Position numbers and translations under genes: made by a program
Part shown: in pieces, positions 1-9,039 of the stretch
Layout of the letters: each line of letters starts with the position of its first letter
How positions within the stretch are numbered: position 1 is the first letter of the stretch
Assembly: GCF_017254865.1 (NCBI RefSeq)
Contig: NZ_JAFKCV010000001.1
Coordinates: 1 to 64,000 of the forward strand
Direction: 5' to 3'
Source of the DNA: Bowmanella dokdonensis
GTDB lineage: Bacteria > Pseudomonadota > Gammaproteobacteria > Enterobacterales > Alteromonadaceae
Length of the DNA stretch: 64,000 nucleotides
Notes under the pieces: generated by a model
Database searches by the model: none
What the model was told of the DNA's origin: nothing
Seen by the model: the letters and a program-made list of their open reading frames with translations, nothing else

Positions 1-127
1 CGAGCATTACAACCATGTTCGCCCGCATAGCTCACTGAATTACATGTCGCCTGTTGAGTATGCAAAACAGGCAGCTTAAGCAGGAAAATCTCATTGAGGG
101 ATTGGTACTAATCTCGGGGAAAGGTCA
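1..127 (+). mobile_element. Right end of an IS3-family insertion sequence, cut by the window edge
   Basis: The first bases encode the last residues of an IS3-type transposase. About 48 bases follow, ending in an AT-poor tail that closes with CA (126-127), as IS3-family right ends usually do. The rest of the element would lie left of the window. The exact right boundary is inferred from the CA ending; I could not compare it with the left terminal repeat or look for a target duplication. Confidence 0.6.
2..79 (+). CDS. IS3-family transposase OrfB, C-terminal fragment (partial)
   Basis: An open frame from the window edge reads 25 residues and then a TAA stop. The residues contain YNHVRPHSSLNYMSPVEY, the typical end of the DDE integrase domain in IS3-family OrfB proteins (the family signature is roughly YNxxRPHSxLxxxTPxE). 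Only the tail is visible, so it cannot be judged whether the element is intact. The catalytic DDE residues would lie upstream of the window. Confidence 0.75.
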   Translation, partial: EHYNHVRPHSSLNYMSPVEYAKQAA

Positions 128-270
128 GTTCCTTTTCTCCTTTGAACATGTTTTCAATAATAGATGCATCATGCATCCACCTTGATTTCTACAGGAAATA
201 AGTTTAAACGGCAAGCCGATTTGAAGAAGGAGATTGTGTTCACCAACACCTGAGTTGTATGTTGCCGAAG
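128..270. other. Non-coding junction between IS end and kdkA
   Basis: About 140 bases between the IS3 right end and the stop of the Kdo kinase gene. I see no open frame, RNA gene or clear terminator hairpin. It includes a small direct/inverted motif, GATGCATCATGCATCC, which is not otherwise interpretable. Confidence 0.5.
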
Positions 271-984
271 TTAAATGCCATAACCCATGAGCAGGGCCCG
301 CCAGTTATCAGGTTGCCAGTAATAAGGCTGGCAACGGCCAGTTTCTTTATTTAGCGAGCGTTGCAACCGCTCCAGGTTGGCCTGTTTCCAGCCCTGTCCG
401 GATTTCACTGCGCAGCGGTCAAAATCGATCAGCCAGACCTTTTCTGCTTTATCCAGCATCAGATTGTGGATATTCAGATCATGATGGTAAACCTGCATCT
501 GGTGCATCCTGCTGATGGCCTGTCCGACTTTCTGCCAAAGATCCGGCTCCAGTGGTTGAGTGCACAAAATCTGATGTAGATCCCGCGCATCAGGAATCTG
601 CTGCTGAATGATGTCTGCCCGGTAAACCAGCCCTCTACGCTCAACATGCGCCGCCACCGGACGTGGCACGGGCAACTGACGCTGTACCATCCAGTCCAGT
701 AATTTGACTTCCCGCCAGGGGCGGGTCTGCTGAAGACCCAGATACAGGAACTGATCGGTAAGTATTTTCCCCACCAGGCCGCCCCGCCGGTAATGGCGCA
801 GCACCAGTGGCTGGCCGTCGGATTCAATAAAATAGGTGGTGCCCCGGCCTTTGGCCTGTCCGCGCACCGCTCCCCGGCTTTGCCAGTAACCGATACTGAA
901 CTGTTCTGAGGTCGGGTTGGGAAGCAGGTTTTTATCAAACAGCCAGTGGTGATCACCCTGGCAATTCTGTATGAGGCTCGACAT
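271..984 (-). CDS. kdkA: 3-deoxy-D-manno-octulosonic acid kinase KdkA
   Basis: Predicted 237-residue inner-membrane-associated kinase that phosphorylates the Kdo residue of lipid A-Kdo at position 4 using ATP. This is typical of Haemophilus, Vibrio and Alteromonadales species, which carry one phosphorylated Kdo. A kinase-like fold is visible: catalytic loop HDLNIHN (Asp169, Asn174), then the metal-binding IDFD (Asp187). The reading frame stays open 22 codons further upstream, but those codons overlap the divergent glycosyltransferase gene. The ATG at 984, giving MSSLIQN, fits family length better. It lies head to head with a family 9 glycosyltransferase, so both probably belong to LPS inner-core synthesis, together with waaA at 3333-4634. 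Confidence 0.88.
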   Translation of the reverse strand: MSSLIQNCQGDHHWLFDKNLLPNPTSEQFSIGYWQSRGAVRGQAKGRGTTYFIESDGQPLVLRHYRRGGLVGKILTDQFLYLGLQQTRPWREVKLLDWMVQRQLPVPRPVAAHVERRGLVYRADIIQQQIPDARDLHQILCTQPLEPDLWQKVGQAISRMHQMQVYHHDLNIHNLMLDKAEKVWLIDFDRCAVKSGQGWKQANLERLQRSLNKETGRCQPYYWQPDNWRALLMGYGI

Positions 985-1015
985 CTTATGGCATGCTTGT
1001 GGTACATTCGGCCTT

Positions 1016-1022
1016 TTATAAC
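1016..1022 (+). promoter_or_regulatory. Possible -10 element for the family 9 glycosyltransferase gene
   Basis: TATAAC at 1017-1022 lies 22 bases before the preferred ATG (1044), inside the short gap between the divergent kdkA and glycosyltransferase genes. A well-spaced -35 is not evident: TTGTGG at 997-1002 is only 14 bases away. Weak call based on sequence match alone. Confidence 0.3.
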
Positions 1023-1043
1023 ACAATGCCCCAAGCGTCGGAC

Positions 1044-2105
1044 ATGTCATTGAACAATCTCTGTATTCTGCGCCTTTCTGCCATTGGTGATGTCTGCCAC
1101 GCGATGGCGCTGGTGCAACGTATTCGCCACCACTGGCCGGATTGCCGGATTACCTGGGTGATAGGCAAGATTGAACATCAATTGGTGGGCGATATACCCG
1201 GCATCAGGTTTGTGGTGTTTGACAAAAAGCAGGGCAGGGCGGCCTATCAGCGACTGAAAACTGAGCTGGCAGGTGAGGTCTTCGACGCCTTGTTGCTGAT
1301 GCAGGTGGCGTTTCGCGCCAACCTGGCGGCCAGGCAGATCCGGGCCCGCAGGAAAATCGGCTTCGACTGGCAACGCAGCAAGGAACTGCACTGGTGGTTT
1401 ACCGACACCCGCATCGCCCCGCAGCGTCATGCCCATGTGCTGGATGGCTTTATGGCCTTTGCTGATGCCATTGGTGTACCGCCGGTGGAAAAGCCCCAGT
1501 GGCACATCCCCATACCAAAGGAGCACAGAGAGTGGGCCGATACACAAGCAAAGGGGTTGGGCAAATTTGTCATCATCAGCCCGGCGGCCAGTAAAGCCGA
1601 ACGCAACTGGTTGCCTGAACGCTATGCCCAAGTAGCGGACTATCTTCACCAAAAGGGATTTACAGTGGTGCTTTGCGGCGGGCCGGCCAAACTGGACAGG
1701 GAGTTGGCTGACAAGATCAAGCAGCATACCAATATTGTCCAAGAAGACTATGTTGGTAAGACCAACCTGAAACAACTACTGGCCCTGATTGAGAGAGCCG
1801 AACTGGTAATTGCTCCGGATACCGGTCCGGCACATATGGCCACTACCGTGGGTACTCCGGTGATTGGTCTGTATGCCCACAGCAACCCAAGACGCACCGG
1901 GCCCTATCTGGATCTGGACAAAGTGGTCTCTGTGTATGATCAGGTCGTAGAAGAACAAAAGGGCAAGTCCTGGCAGGAATTGCCCTGGGGAACCCGGGTC
2001 AAGGGGGGCGACCTGATGGCGCGCATTCAGGCCGGGACGGTTGTTGAACAGATAGATAAGCTGTTACTTACCAACAAGATCTGTCCAGTATCGGAGCCCT
2101 GCTGA
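1044..2105 (+). CDS. Glycosyltransferase family 9, ADP-heptose:LPS heptosyltransferase-like
   Basis: About 353 residues with a GT-B fold. The N-terminal motif ILRLSAIGDVCHA is the acceptor-side signature of WaaC/WaaF-type heptosyltransferases. The C-terminal half holds the nucleotide-sugar site APDTGPAHMAT and GLYAHSNPRRTGPY. The likely role is transfer of heptose from ADP-heptose to the Kdo or heptose of the LPS core at the cytoplasmic face of the inner membrane. Which heptosyltransferase (I, II or another) cannot be settled by reading. Starts at 993 and 1026 are also in frame; 1044 places the Rossmann motif at the normal distance from the N-terminus. Divergent from kdkA. Confidence 0.85.
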   Translation: MSLNNLCILRLSAIGDVCHAMALVQRIRHHWPDCRITWVIGKIEHQLVGDIPGIRFVVFDKKQGRAAYQRLKTELAGEVFDALLLMQVAFRANLAARQIRARRKIGFDWQRSKELHWWFTDTRIAPQRHAHVLDGFMAFADAIGVPPVEKPQWHIPIPKEHREWADTQAKGLGKFVIISPAASKAERNWLPERYAQVADYLHQKGFTVVLCGGPAKLDRELADKIKQHTNIVQEDYVGKTNLKQLLALIERAELVIAPDTGPAHMATTVGTPVIGLYAHSNPRRTGPYLDLDKVVSVYDQVVEEQKGKSWQELPWGTRVKGGDLMARIQAGTVVEQIDKLLLTNKICPVSEPC

Positions 2106-2239
2106 GATCAGGCTGGTCCTCCCTTCAATATCTGACAGTTCGTCCTGACTGGCACATCTGGCCCGCGGAGCGTTGGTGCAGCCTTCCAAGTAGCGGCATA
2201 AGCCAAACAGCAGACAAAAGGTCCTCTTCAAAGCATATG

Positions 2240-2587
2240 TCAGTATGACTTTGAGTTGCGCTGTATCTTACTCAGGGTTTCCTTGGCATAGGCGCTCTCC
2301 CAGTCCCGCTTATTGGTAGTCGAACAGACGCGTTCGCTGAAGCGGGTGCCGCTGACCTGAATCCGCTCACACTTGTAGCCGACTTCCGGAGGGGCGTAGC
2401 GCAGCAGGCAATCCTGCCGTTCCGTTTTACTTAAGTCGTAATCGAAACAGCCTTTTAGGGCTTCGTTACGCTCGGAGTCCGAGAGGTTTTCCAGGCTGGC
2501 ATATTTCTGTTGTGGGTCAGAGGCGCATGCGGTTAACAAAACTACTCCGAGAGAAAGAACGAAATGATAGGAAGGTGTTTTTTTCAT
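2240..2587 (-). CDS. Small four-cysteine lipoprotein, paralog A
   Basis: A 115-residue protein I do not recognise by name. It has a lipoprotein signal with lipobox LLTAC, so lipidation at Cys21. The mature part carries four cysteines at conserved spacing and is rich in charged residues: KYASLENLSDSERNEALKG, then SKTERQDC, then EVGYKCE and ERVCST. These blocks recur almost identically in the protein encoded at 2730-3083, so the two are tandem duplicates. Four conserved cysteines in a periplasmic protein suggest two disulfides (inference). The ATG at 2587 is preceded by GGAG at 9 bases. Function unknown. Confidence 0.75.
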   Translation of the reverse strand: MKKTPSYHFVLSLGVVLLTACASDPQQKYASLENLSDSERNEALKGCFDYDLSKTERQDCLLRYAPPEVGYKCERIQVSGTRFSERVCSTTNKRDWESAYAKETLSKIQRNSKSY

Positions 2588-2693
2588 GACTAAGCTCCAT
2601 TTATAGTGAACCAGCAAGCAGGCTCAAGGAGTTAGTCTAGAAAACGTTCAAAAATAAAGCAATATTATGGAATATAAATGAAAAACAAAGAGT

Positions 2694-2723
2694 TACAGGC
2701 GGGTTTAATAAGACCCGCCTGTA
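2694..2723 (-). terminator. Terminator after lipoprotein paralog B
   Basis: A perfect inverted repeat, TACAGGCGGGT / ACCCGCCTGTA (11 bp stem, 8-base loop), sits just past the stop of the gene at 2730-3083. On the minus strand it is followed by a T-rich run (the complement of AAAAACAAAG). It would separate the two paralogous lipoprotein genes into different transcripts, or partly attenuate the second one. Confidence 0.7.
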
Positions 2724-2729
2724 TCCTGA

Positions 2730-3083
2730 CTAGCCGCCTGCGTCTTTGCGTGAGGCGTGCTGGGAAACGCTATGCATGGTTTCCAATGCGGCTTGACGTT
2801 CAGCTTCTCTCTGGCGCTGAGTTGAGCAGACGCGCTCGCCAAAACGGGTCCCAGTAACGGGGCGGGTTTCGCAGCGGTAGCCCACTTCTGCGGGGGCGTA
2901 CCGGGCGATGCAATCCTGGCGCTCAGACTTGCTGATGTCTTCTTTGAAGCATTCTTTCAGGGCTTCGTTTCTTTCCGTATCGGAGAGGTGATCCAGGCTC
3001 GCATACTTGGAGTCGGGGTTGGACGTACATCCTGCCATGGCTGCGGCGGCACCTACCATCATCATCAACACTAGTTTTCTCAT
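2730..3083 (-). CDS. Small four-cysteine lipoprotein, paralog B
   Basis: A 117-residue lipoprotein with signal MRKLVLMMMVGAAAAMAGC (lipidation at Cys19). The ATG at 3083 has GGAGG five bases upstream, which decides the start against a longer in-frame extension to 3191. The mature domain matches paralog A: KYASLDHLSDTERNEALKE, SKSERQDC, EVGYRCE, GTRFGERVCST, with all four cysteines kept. The C-terminal tails differ. Predicted to be anchored to a membrane in the periplasm; no known domain recognised. A promoter should lie in 3084-3332, where I see AT-rich palindromes but no convincing -35/-10 pair. Confidence 0.78.
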   Translation of the reverse strand: MRKLVLMMMVGAAAAMAGCTSNPDSKYASLDHLSDTERNEALKECFKEDISKSERQDCIARYAPAEVGYRCETRPVTGTRFGERVCSTQRQREAERQAALETMHSVSQHASRKDAGG

Positions 3084-3332
3084 GGGATCCTCCATTCGAT
3101 ATTTACTTTCCATTTGGTCATTCTCTGCCGTCATCCTGCTTTGTACGGAACATGTCAAAGTCTGGCAGCCGTGGTGTAAACAATTCGTCATCGCAACGCT
3201 TCATTTAGCGACAATGCCGAACATGGCTTTGCAAATTATTTGCACGTACCTGTCTAAAGTAACGGCATCTGAATTGCAAGGGACAATTTGTAACAAATTG
3301 GTCTGCAGTGGGTGGTCGGGTTTCCCTGCGGA
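3084..3332. other. Intergenic region with two AT-rich palindromes
   Basis: Between waaA (stop side) and the lipoprotein gene start, both on the minus strand. It contains GCAAATTATTTGC (3231-3243) and CAATTTG-TAA-CAAATTG (3284-3300), each perfect inverted repeats. Neither has a T-run, so they look more like operator sites or a weak waaA terminator than a strong terminator. No gene seen. Confidence 0.4.
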
Positions 3333-4634
3333 TTATTGGAGCAAAGCATAAGTGCGAAGGACTGCGCCGCGGTTTTCCTCCAATACGGCCTTTCCTGCCT
3401 GGCCGGCTTGTTCGGCCCTCTCAGTATGGGCCAACCACTGCTGGCATTGGATCAGCAGGTCCTGCTGATCATGCACCGTTATCAGTGCTCCTGCCTGCTG
3501 CAGGGTCTGGCATATTTCTGGGTTGTTGAATTGCGAAGGGCCCATCAGCACCGGTACCGCCAATGCCGACGCCTCCAAGGCATTATGTCCGCCTCTGTCG
3601 GCCAGGCTGCCGCCGACAAAAGCAATGTCTGCCAATGCATAGCATTGTTGCAGCATGCCCATCCTGTCGATGAGTAATATATCGGTGGCCGCGTCGCAGC
3701 GCTTTTCTTCACTGACCCGGATGCAGGCCTGAGAAACGGCGGTACATAGATTCCAGACCGGCTCAAATCTTTGAGGGTGGCGTGGCACAAGAATCAGTAT
3801 CAATTCAGGGAACTGTTTTTTAAGTATCTGGTAGACCTGAATCAGTATTTTCTCTTCGCCATCATGGGTGCTGCCCCCCAGTAAGACGCGTCGCTGCTGC
3901 AAGGCAAACTTTTCCACCAGTTGGGCTTTTAACACCATTTTATCCTGTACCGCCAGATCAAACTTCATATTGCCGGTCAGGACCAGGCGCTGCCTGGGTA
4001 CGCCGAGGTTCAGATAATTCTCGTAGTCACGCTGCCCCTGAGCACAGACAAGATGCAATCTTTGTAGCATGCTCACAAACAGGGAGCCGAACCTGGCATA
4101 ACGACGTGCCGATCTGTCAGTCATCCTTGCATTGACAATGATCACGGGGATGCTCTGCCGCCGACACAGATGCAGCAGGTTGGGCCAGAGTTCCACTTCG
4201 ACGACCAACACCTTGGACGGTTTTATCTGGTGCAGCAGCCTGGACATCAGCCAAGGCAGATCTATGGGCAGATAGCGCTGGCAGACCTGCCCGGCAAACA
4301 ACTCCCTGGCTCTTTGCCTGCCAGTCAATGTGGTAGTGGTCACTGTTATGGGTAGATGGGGTTGTTCGGCGAGTATTTTGCGGATAAGCGGAGCGGCTGC
4401 CATCACTTCCCCTACTGATACGCAATGAATCAGCAGGCCGCCGTATTGGTTCCTGGCTCGTTCAATTCCGATGCGGGCCAGCCAACGTTGCCGGACCTCC
4501 GGGCCGCCCAAAATGCTCCTGAACAAAGACCAGGGGAGAATCAACAGGACCAGAAGGCCCAGGAGCACACTGTATCCTGTGCGAGCAATGGTTACCCTGA
4601 ATTGGCTCTCAGTCTGGGTTGTTCTGTCTGACAT
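3333..4634 (-). CDS. waaA: 3-deoxy-D-manno-octulosonic acid transferase
   Basis: A 433-residue inner-membrane Kdo transferase that adds Kdo from CMP-Kdo to lipid IVA. An N-terminal membrane anchor spans roughly residues 18-37. The N-terminal domain has HCVSVGEVMAA with the presumed catalytic Glu76. The C-terminal donor domain shows LTGNMKFD, LLGGSTHDGEE, LVPRHPQRF and FVGGSLADRGGHNALE, the CMP-Kdo binding signatures. Length is normal for the family. Co-occurrence with kdkA suggests a monofunctional enzyme adding a single, then phosphorylated, Kdo, as in Haemophilus-type LPS; this is inference from family knowledge. Monocistronic by layout. Confidence 0.93.
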   Translation of the reverse strand: MSDRTTQTESQFRVTIARTGYSVLLGLLVLLILPWSLFRSILGGPEVRQRWLARIGIERARNQYGGLLIHCVSVGEVMAAAPLIRKILAEQPHLPITVTTTTLTGRQRARELFAGQVCQRYLPIDLPWLMSRLLHQIKPSKVLVVEVELWPNLLHLCRRQSIPVIIVNARMTDRSARRYARFGSLFVSMLQRLHLVCAQGQRDYENYLNLGVPRQRLVLTGNMKFDLAVQDKMVLKAQLVEKFALQQRRVLLGGSTHDGEEKILIQVYQILKKQFPELILILVPRHPQRFEPVWNLCTAVSQACIRVSEEKRCDAATDILLIDRMGMLQQCYALADIAFVGGSLADRGGHNALEASALAVPVLMGPSQFNNPEICQTLQQAGALITVHDQQDLLIQCQQWLAHTERAEQAGQAGKAVLEENRGAVLRTYALLQ

Positions 4635-4863
4635 GATAAAAAGGATTGATTCGGGAGGGTCACTTTAACAGAAACAGGCTGAGTTTTGTCATTCTCGCAA
4701 AGGGTTAATGACTGCAAAGGATCAGTGAATCACTCTGACGCAGTATGGCGGCAAAGAAAAGTAATTAACAATTTGATTTGGCAGGCTAAATACATTTGAA
4801 TTGGCAGAGATGGGCTATGCTTCTGATTGCCGGAGCAGCGTATTAGGTCATGGGGAGAAGGAC

Positions 4864-5346
4864 TTGATCAGGGAAGTAAAGAGGATATCCAAATCCGGAT
4901 GGCTGCTCGGTATAGCACTTTGTTGCTCCGTCATATTACCTCTCAGGGCTCAGGAAGTGGTCAGTGAGGTGCAGGTTATCGTGAGTGACAGTATCAATCT
5001 CGATGAATTGTCGGCTGCCCAGTTACGTCGAATCTTTACCATGCGTCAGCGCCAGTGGCCCAGCGGCGAACCGATCAAGGTCTATGTGCTACCCAATCAG
5101 GATCCGCTTCACCAGCATTTTACCAAGTCCCAACTGAGTATGTTTCCCTATCAGTTGGAAAGACTGTGGAACAAGCTGGTCTATTCGGGGCTGAGTGAAC
5201 GTCCCCTGGAGGTGTACAGCCAGGACCAGATGTTGAAGGCGATCGGTGCGACCCCTGGCGCAATCGGTTATCTCTCAAAAGAGATAGTGTTAGAGGGAAG
5301 GGGCGTAAAAAAATTAAGCGTTGTAAAAGGAGACAGCCATGACTAA
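4864..5346 (+). CDS. Small PstS-like periplasmic substrate-binding domain protein
   Basis: About 160 residues with a signal peptide (cleavage near Ala29) and a single short domain of the PBP-like/PstS-like superfamily. The segment LSAAQLRRIFTMRQRQWPSG and the ending ATPGAIGYL are typical of the short 'phosphate ABC transporter substrate-binding' proteins, which usually lack their own permease. The start is taken as TTG at 4864 because GGAG lies exactly six bases upstream; an in-frame ATG at 4810 has no ribosome site. The stop overlaps the next gene by eight bases, so it is translationally coupled to the porin-like gene. It may sense or bind an anion or other ligand for the operon's c-di-GMP enzyme (inference). 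Confidence 0.72.
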   Translation: MIREVKRISKSGWLLGIALCCSVILPLRAQEVVSEVQVIVSDSINLDELSAAQLRRIFTMRQRQWPSGEPIKVYVLPNQDPLHQHFTKSQLSMFPYQLERLWNKLVYSGLSERPLEVYSQDQMLKAIGATPGAIGYLSKEIVLEGRGVKKLSVVKGDSHD

Positions 5347-6517
5347 GGGATTAGGGGCGATGCTTGTCCTGGGGCTTGTGAGCTGGAGTGTGTGCCTGGC
5401 TGCGGCTGAGGATGACACTGTCTGGCACGGTTTTGTTGCCCAGGGGGTCATGCGGGCGCAGGACAGCAACTTTGTCAATGACTCAGGGAAGCTGTCAACC
5501 AACCTGACCGAAGTGGGGCTGAACTTTTCCCATGGGCTGAGCAATAACCTGCGGGTAGCAGGCCAGGCTGTTTATCTGGATGGCGGTAATCGATACCCAC
5601 AAGGGGCAAGGGTCGATTACCTGTTTGCCGATTGGACCCTGGTGCAAACTGCCGACTGGCAAGCCAACATGCACCTGGGGCGCTTCAAAAACTACCACTG
5701 GTTATACTCATCGACGCGTGACGTGCCTCACACCCGCCCCTCTATCGTGTTGCCTCAATCTATTTACTTCGATGTTTTTCGGGATCTTATTGTCGGCAAT
5801 GATGGCCTGGCCCTGGTGCTTAATTTGGACAATTCCATGGGTGAGTGGGAAGCCTATTGGAGTTACGGTTCCACACCGGTGGACCAGGAACAGATGAAGA
5901 ACTTTCTTGGTAAAGAGGCCAACGGCGACCTGGAACAGGATTTTGTCCATCAGCTCAGTGTTTATTTCCGCCCCAGGAATTACAACCTTCAAATGGGGTT
6001 GGTGCTGTTGGATTCGGACTTTACCTACCGCAGTGAGAGCGCTGACTTCTTCTTAGATGGCAAGGGACAGTCTCAACGAACCATGCTGAACTTTCGCTAT
6101 AACGCTGAACATTGGGAGATTGCTGCCGAGCTGATTCAGGAACGGGCGGTATTCAGGGGATTGATTCACCCGGCCTATGTGAGGGATGCAAAATCTCAGG
6201 GAGGATTTGTCCAGGGAAGAGCCTTTATCAACAAAGACATCACGGCCATGGTCAGGCTGGATATTCTGGATATGGACAAGGATGACCGGGGCGGAGAGAA
6301 ATTTGAACAGGAAACCGGCATCCCTCAAAGGTTCGCCTATATGGACAGCCTTACCCTGGGACTCACCTGGAAACTTGCACCCCAGTGGAAGCTGCAGGCT
6401 GAATATCACAAATTCAAGGGCACCAGTCGGTTATCCCCTATTTTCCTGCCTGATGTTCAGCTCAATGATCAAAAATACTGGGATATGTGGGCCGTACAAT
6501 TGATGTATTGGTTCTGA
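5339..6517 (+). CDS. Outer-membrane beta-barrel (porin-like) protein of the GGDEF-EAL operon
   Basis: A 392-residue protein with a signal peptide ending near LAAA (about residue 23). It has many alternating hydrophobic/aromatic strands and a terminal Phe (LMYWF), the usual outer-membrane barrel signature. Visible strands include NLRVAGQAVYLDG, LNFRYNAEHWEIAAELI and TLGLTWKLAPQWKLQAEYH. It resembles short porin-like proteins without a clear named family. It lies between a PstS-like protein and a GGDEF-EAL protein, overlapping the first and one base from the second, so the three are almost certainly one operon. Possible roles: an uptake pore for the ligand sensed by the operon, or an anchoring partner. 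Function unproven. Confidence 0.75.
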   Translation: MTKGLGAMLVLGLVSWSVCLAAAEDDTVWHGFVAQGVMRAQDSNFVNDSGKLSTNLTEVGLNFSHGLSNNLRVAGQAVYLDGGNRYPQGARVDYLFADWTLVQTADWQANMHLGRFKNYHWLYSSTRDVPHTRPSIVLPQSIYFDVFRDLIVGNDGLALVLNLDNSMGEWEAYWSYGSTPVDQEQMKNFLGKEANGDLEQDFVHQLSVYFRPRNYNLQMGLVLLDSDFTYRSESADFFLDGKGQSQRTMLNFRYNAEHWEIAAELIQERAVFRGLIHPAYVRDAKSQGGFVQGRAFINKDITAMVRLDILDMDKDDRGGEKFEQETGIPQRFAYMDSLTLGLTWKLAPQWKLQAEYHKFKGTSRLSPIFLPDVQLNDQKYWDMWAVQLMYWF

Positions 6518-6518
6518 C

Positions 6519-8960
6519 ATGCCCCTGTTTGTCAGCCTGCCCTGGAAAATACTCAGCCTGCTGGTGGGCGGATTGTTGCTTGCCACCCTGATCCTGACGA
6601 AGAGCTGGCTCGACAAACTGGATCAGGACTTTGCCCGTCAACAGGAGCTGATGCTGAAAAAAGACACCCAACAGTATCAGTTGCTTAACGATATGCTGTT
6701 GGGAAGAATGGCGGCAAGACTGGAGTCATTGATTCGCTACGGCGAGACAGACATGGGCAGTGCAGACAAGGTCGCACATCTGATGGAGCAGGAGTTGGAG
6801 CACCTGCAGTTGCACTGGCAGATAGGTGACCTCTGGCTGTTCGGGGCCAACGGCCGGTTGATGTATGGATCAAGACCTGCTCCAGCAGGAGTTATCGCCG
6901 ATGTCAGCAGGGTGGCAAAGACACAAACCACGCTGTCGGAAATAAGATGTCAACGCGGCTGTGAGCAATTCCTTTCTTTACCTGTCCTGACTTCGGGCGA
7001 GTCCTGGGTAATTCTCTCTGCCAGCAGTGCAATGCTGGAACTACTGGCCTATCTTAATCAGTCCACCGGTGCCGAGCTTGCCTTGCTGGGGGCGGAATCA
7101 GACCTAAACCACAAAGCCATCCTCTTCAAAGAGCTCACACTGCATCCCCCGCTGGCTGCCAGTAAACAACGGCGTTTTCGCCAGGTGCTTGCACAACTGT
7201 CCCCGGCAATGACCTTGTCGCGTATGTTGCAGGAGGGGGCCAGGGTGCAGTTCGAAGGCAGCATGCTGCTGCTTAACCTCATTGTCCTGCAAGCCGAACC
7301 GGCGGGACCCTATCTGTTACTGATGCATGACATCACGACAATACAGCAGGCCCACCAGGCTTACCAAAAGCGGGTGATCCTGGTGGCGACATTCATCGTG
7401 GTGCTGTTACTGGCAATATTTTTCTGGCTGACCAACAGCTTCAGGCGCCGGCTTGTATCACTGTCACGCAGCCTGCCGCTGCTGGCGCAAAAGCGTTATC
7501 AGGAATTCTATCGCATGCAGTCGGGCTCCCGCCCCTTTCTGTCCGACGAGCTGGAGCAGCTTAGACAGTCAGCCGGGAATCTGGCCGGGGAACTGGAGAG
7601 ACTGGATTCCCAGGTGGAGTCTCATACCAGTGAGCTGGAGCGTATCGCCCTGTATGACAAACTGACCGGGTTGCCCAACCGCAACAGATTAAATCAGGTG
7701 CTTGAGCAATCGGTGGACAAGCTTGGTCAGACAGGGCGAATCCTGGCGGTGATGTTCCTCGACTTCGATGATTTTCGCAAAGTAAACGACAGTCACGGCC
7801 ACTCCCTGGGTGATGCCTTTCTGACAGAGGTGGCTAAAGAATTGGCGGGTAGTATTGATACTGGTGATTTTCTCTGCCGGTTTGGCGGCGACGAATTTGT
7901 ACTGGTGCTCTCTCCCCGGGAGGATCTGCGGGAGATAGTCCGTATCGCTGAATCCGTGCAGCAACGCTTTTTTCTGCCGGTGAAAGTAAAGCAATTCCGC
8001 TTTTATGTCTCTGTCAGTATCGGTATTGCAACTACCTCAGACCCTGCCAGTGAGCCGGAAGAGCTGGTCAGGCAGGCCGATATGGCTATGTACCATGCCA
8101 AGGATCAGGGGGTGCGACGCCCAAGCCTTTATACAGAGCAGATGCACCAGCATCTGCTCAGGCGCAATCTACTGGAAGAGGAAGTACGTCATGCTCTGAA
8201 CCGGGATCAATTCTGTTTTGCCCTGCAACCTCAGATCGAAATCCTCACGGGCCGGCTGGTGGGCTTTGAAGCTCTGCTGCGTTGGACCCACCCTGAAAAG
8301 GGGGTGATAGCACCCGATGAATTTATTCCACTGCTGGAGAATTCCGAGAACCTGCTCAACATTGGCTACTGGGGCCTGCGCAGGGTATTTGAGTTGCTGG
8401 TGCAGCTGGAGGAGCAGGGCCTCACTGAGGTCAAGCTGGCCGTGAACCTGTCCGCAGAACAGTTGCTGGATCCTCGTCTTTGCAGCTATCTGAAGGAGTT
8501 ACTTGGTGAATACGGGCCGCTGGCCAACCGCCTCGAACTGGAATTGACCGAGCGAACCCTGGTGAAGGATATCGAACTGTGTCTGCAGGTGATGAATGAT
8601 CTCCGATCCCTGGGCTTCACATTCAGCATTGATGATTTTGGTACGGGATATTCATCCTTGAGCTACCTGAAAAAGATACCGGTGGATGTGATCAAGATAG
8701 ACCGTAGCTTTGTTATCGGCATGCTGGAAAATGCTCCCGATTACCAGATCGTCGCCTCTACCGTGGCTATGGTTCACAACCTGGGCATGCAGATGGTCGC
8801 AGAGGGAGTGGAAACCCGGGCCCAACTGGACTGCCTGCGGGAGCTGGAATGCGAAATTGGGCAGGGCTATCATATTTCCCGGCCTATTCTGGAAAAGGAT
8901 CTCCCCAGCGTATTGCAGCGGCGACTGCTGCAGGGTATCTGGCAGTGGCCTGAAAACTAA
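6519..8960 (+). CDS. Membrane GGDEF-EAL protein with periplasmic sensor domain
   Basis: An 813-residue bifunctional-type c-di-GMP protein. Order: transmembrane helix near residues 8-26, a periplasmic region of about 258 residues with no recognised domain, a second helix near 286-306, a HAMP-like/coiled segment, a GGDEF domain and an EAL domain. The cyclase signature GGDEF is intact (456-460). The usual inhibitory RxxD site is absent (DTGD at the equivalent place). The phosphodiesterase signatures are intact: EAL (584-586), ELTE and DDFGTGYS (705-712). Both activities are therefore possible; the net direction cannot be read. Starts one base after the porin-like gene. The periplasmic domain plausibly receives a signal from the PstS-like protein (inference). 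Confidence 0.92.
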   Translation: MPLFVSLPWKILSLLVGGLLLATLILTKSWLDKLDQDFARQQELMLKKDTQQYQLLNDMLLGRMAARLESLIRYGETDMGSADKVAHLMEQELEHLQLHWQIGDLWLFGANGRLMYGSRPAPAGVIADVSRVAKTQTTLSEIRCQRGCEQFLSLPVLTSGESWVILSASSAMLELLAYLNQSTGAELALLGAESDLNHKAILFKELTLHPPLAASKQRRFRQVLAQLSPAMTLSRMLQEGARVQFEGSMLLLNLIVLQAEPAGPYLLLMHDITTIQQAHQAYQKRVILVATFIVVLLLAIFFWLTNSFRRRLVSLSRSLPLLAQKRYQEFYRMQSGSRPFLSDELEQLRQSAGNLAGELERLDSQVESHTSELERIALYDKLTGLPNRNRLNQVLEQSVDKLGQTGRILAVMFLDFDDFRKVNDSHGHSLGDAFLTEVAKELAGSIDTGDFLCRFGGDEFVLVLSPREDLREIVRIAESVQQRFFLPVKVKQFRFYVSVSIGIATTSDPASEPEELVRQADMAMYHAKDQGVRRPSLYTEQMHQHLLRRNLLEEEVRHALNRDQFCFALQPQIEILTGRLVGFEALLRWTHPEKGVIAPDEFIPLLENSENLLNIGYWGLRRVFELLVQLEEQGLTEVKLAVNLSAEQLLDPRLCSYLKELLGEYGPLANRLELELTERTLVKDIELCLQVMNDLRSLGFTFSIDDFGTGYSSLSYLKKIPVDVIKIDRSFVIGMLENAPDYQIVASTVAMVHNLGMQMVAEGVETRAQLDCLRELECEIGQGYHISRPILEKDLPSVLQRRLLQGIWQWPEN

Positions 8961-9039
8961 GGTCGCTGGCAACCGCAGCTTGCAGGTGGTTCGACCTATC
9001 ATTTGCAGCCCCTGCTGTACCTTTCCGCCCTCTGTCTTT

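Noticed and set aside
8960-8997. Inverted repeat AGGTCG/CGACCT after the GGDEF-EAL gene as terminator
   Set aside because: Large bulge, weak inner pairing and no T-run; termination not supported.
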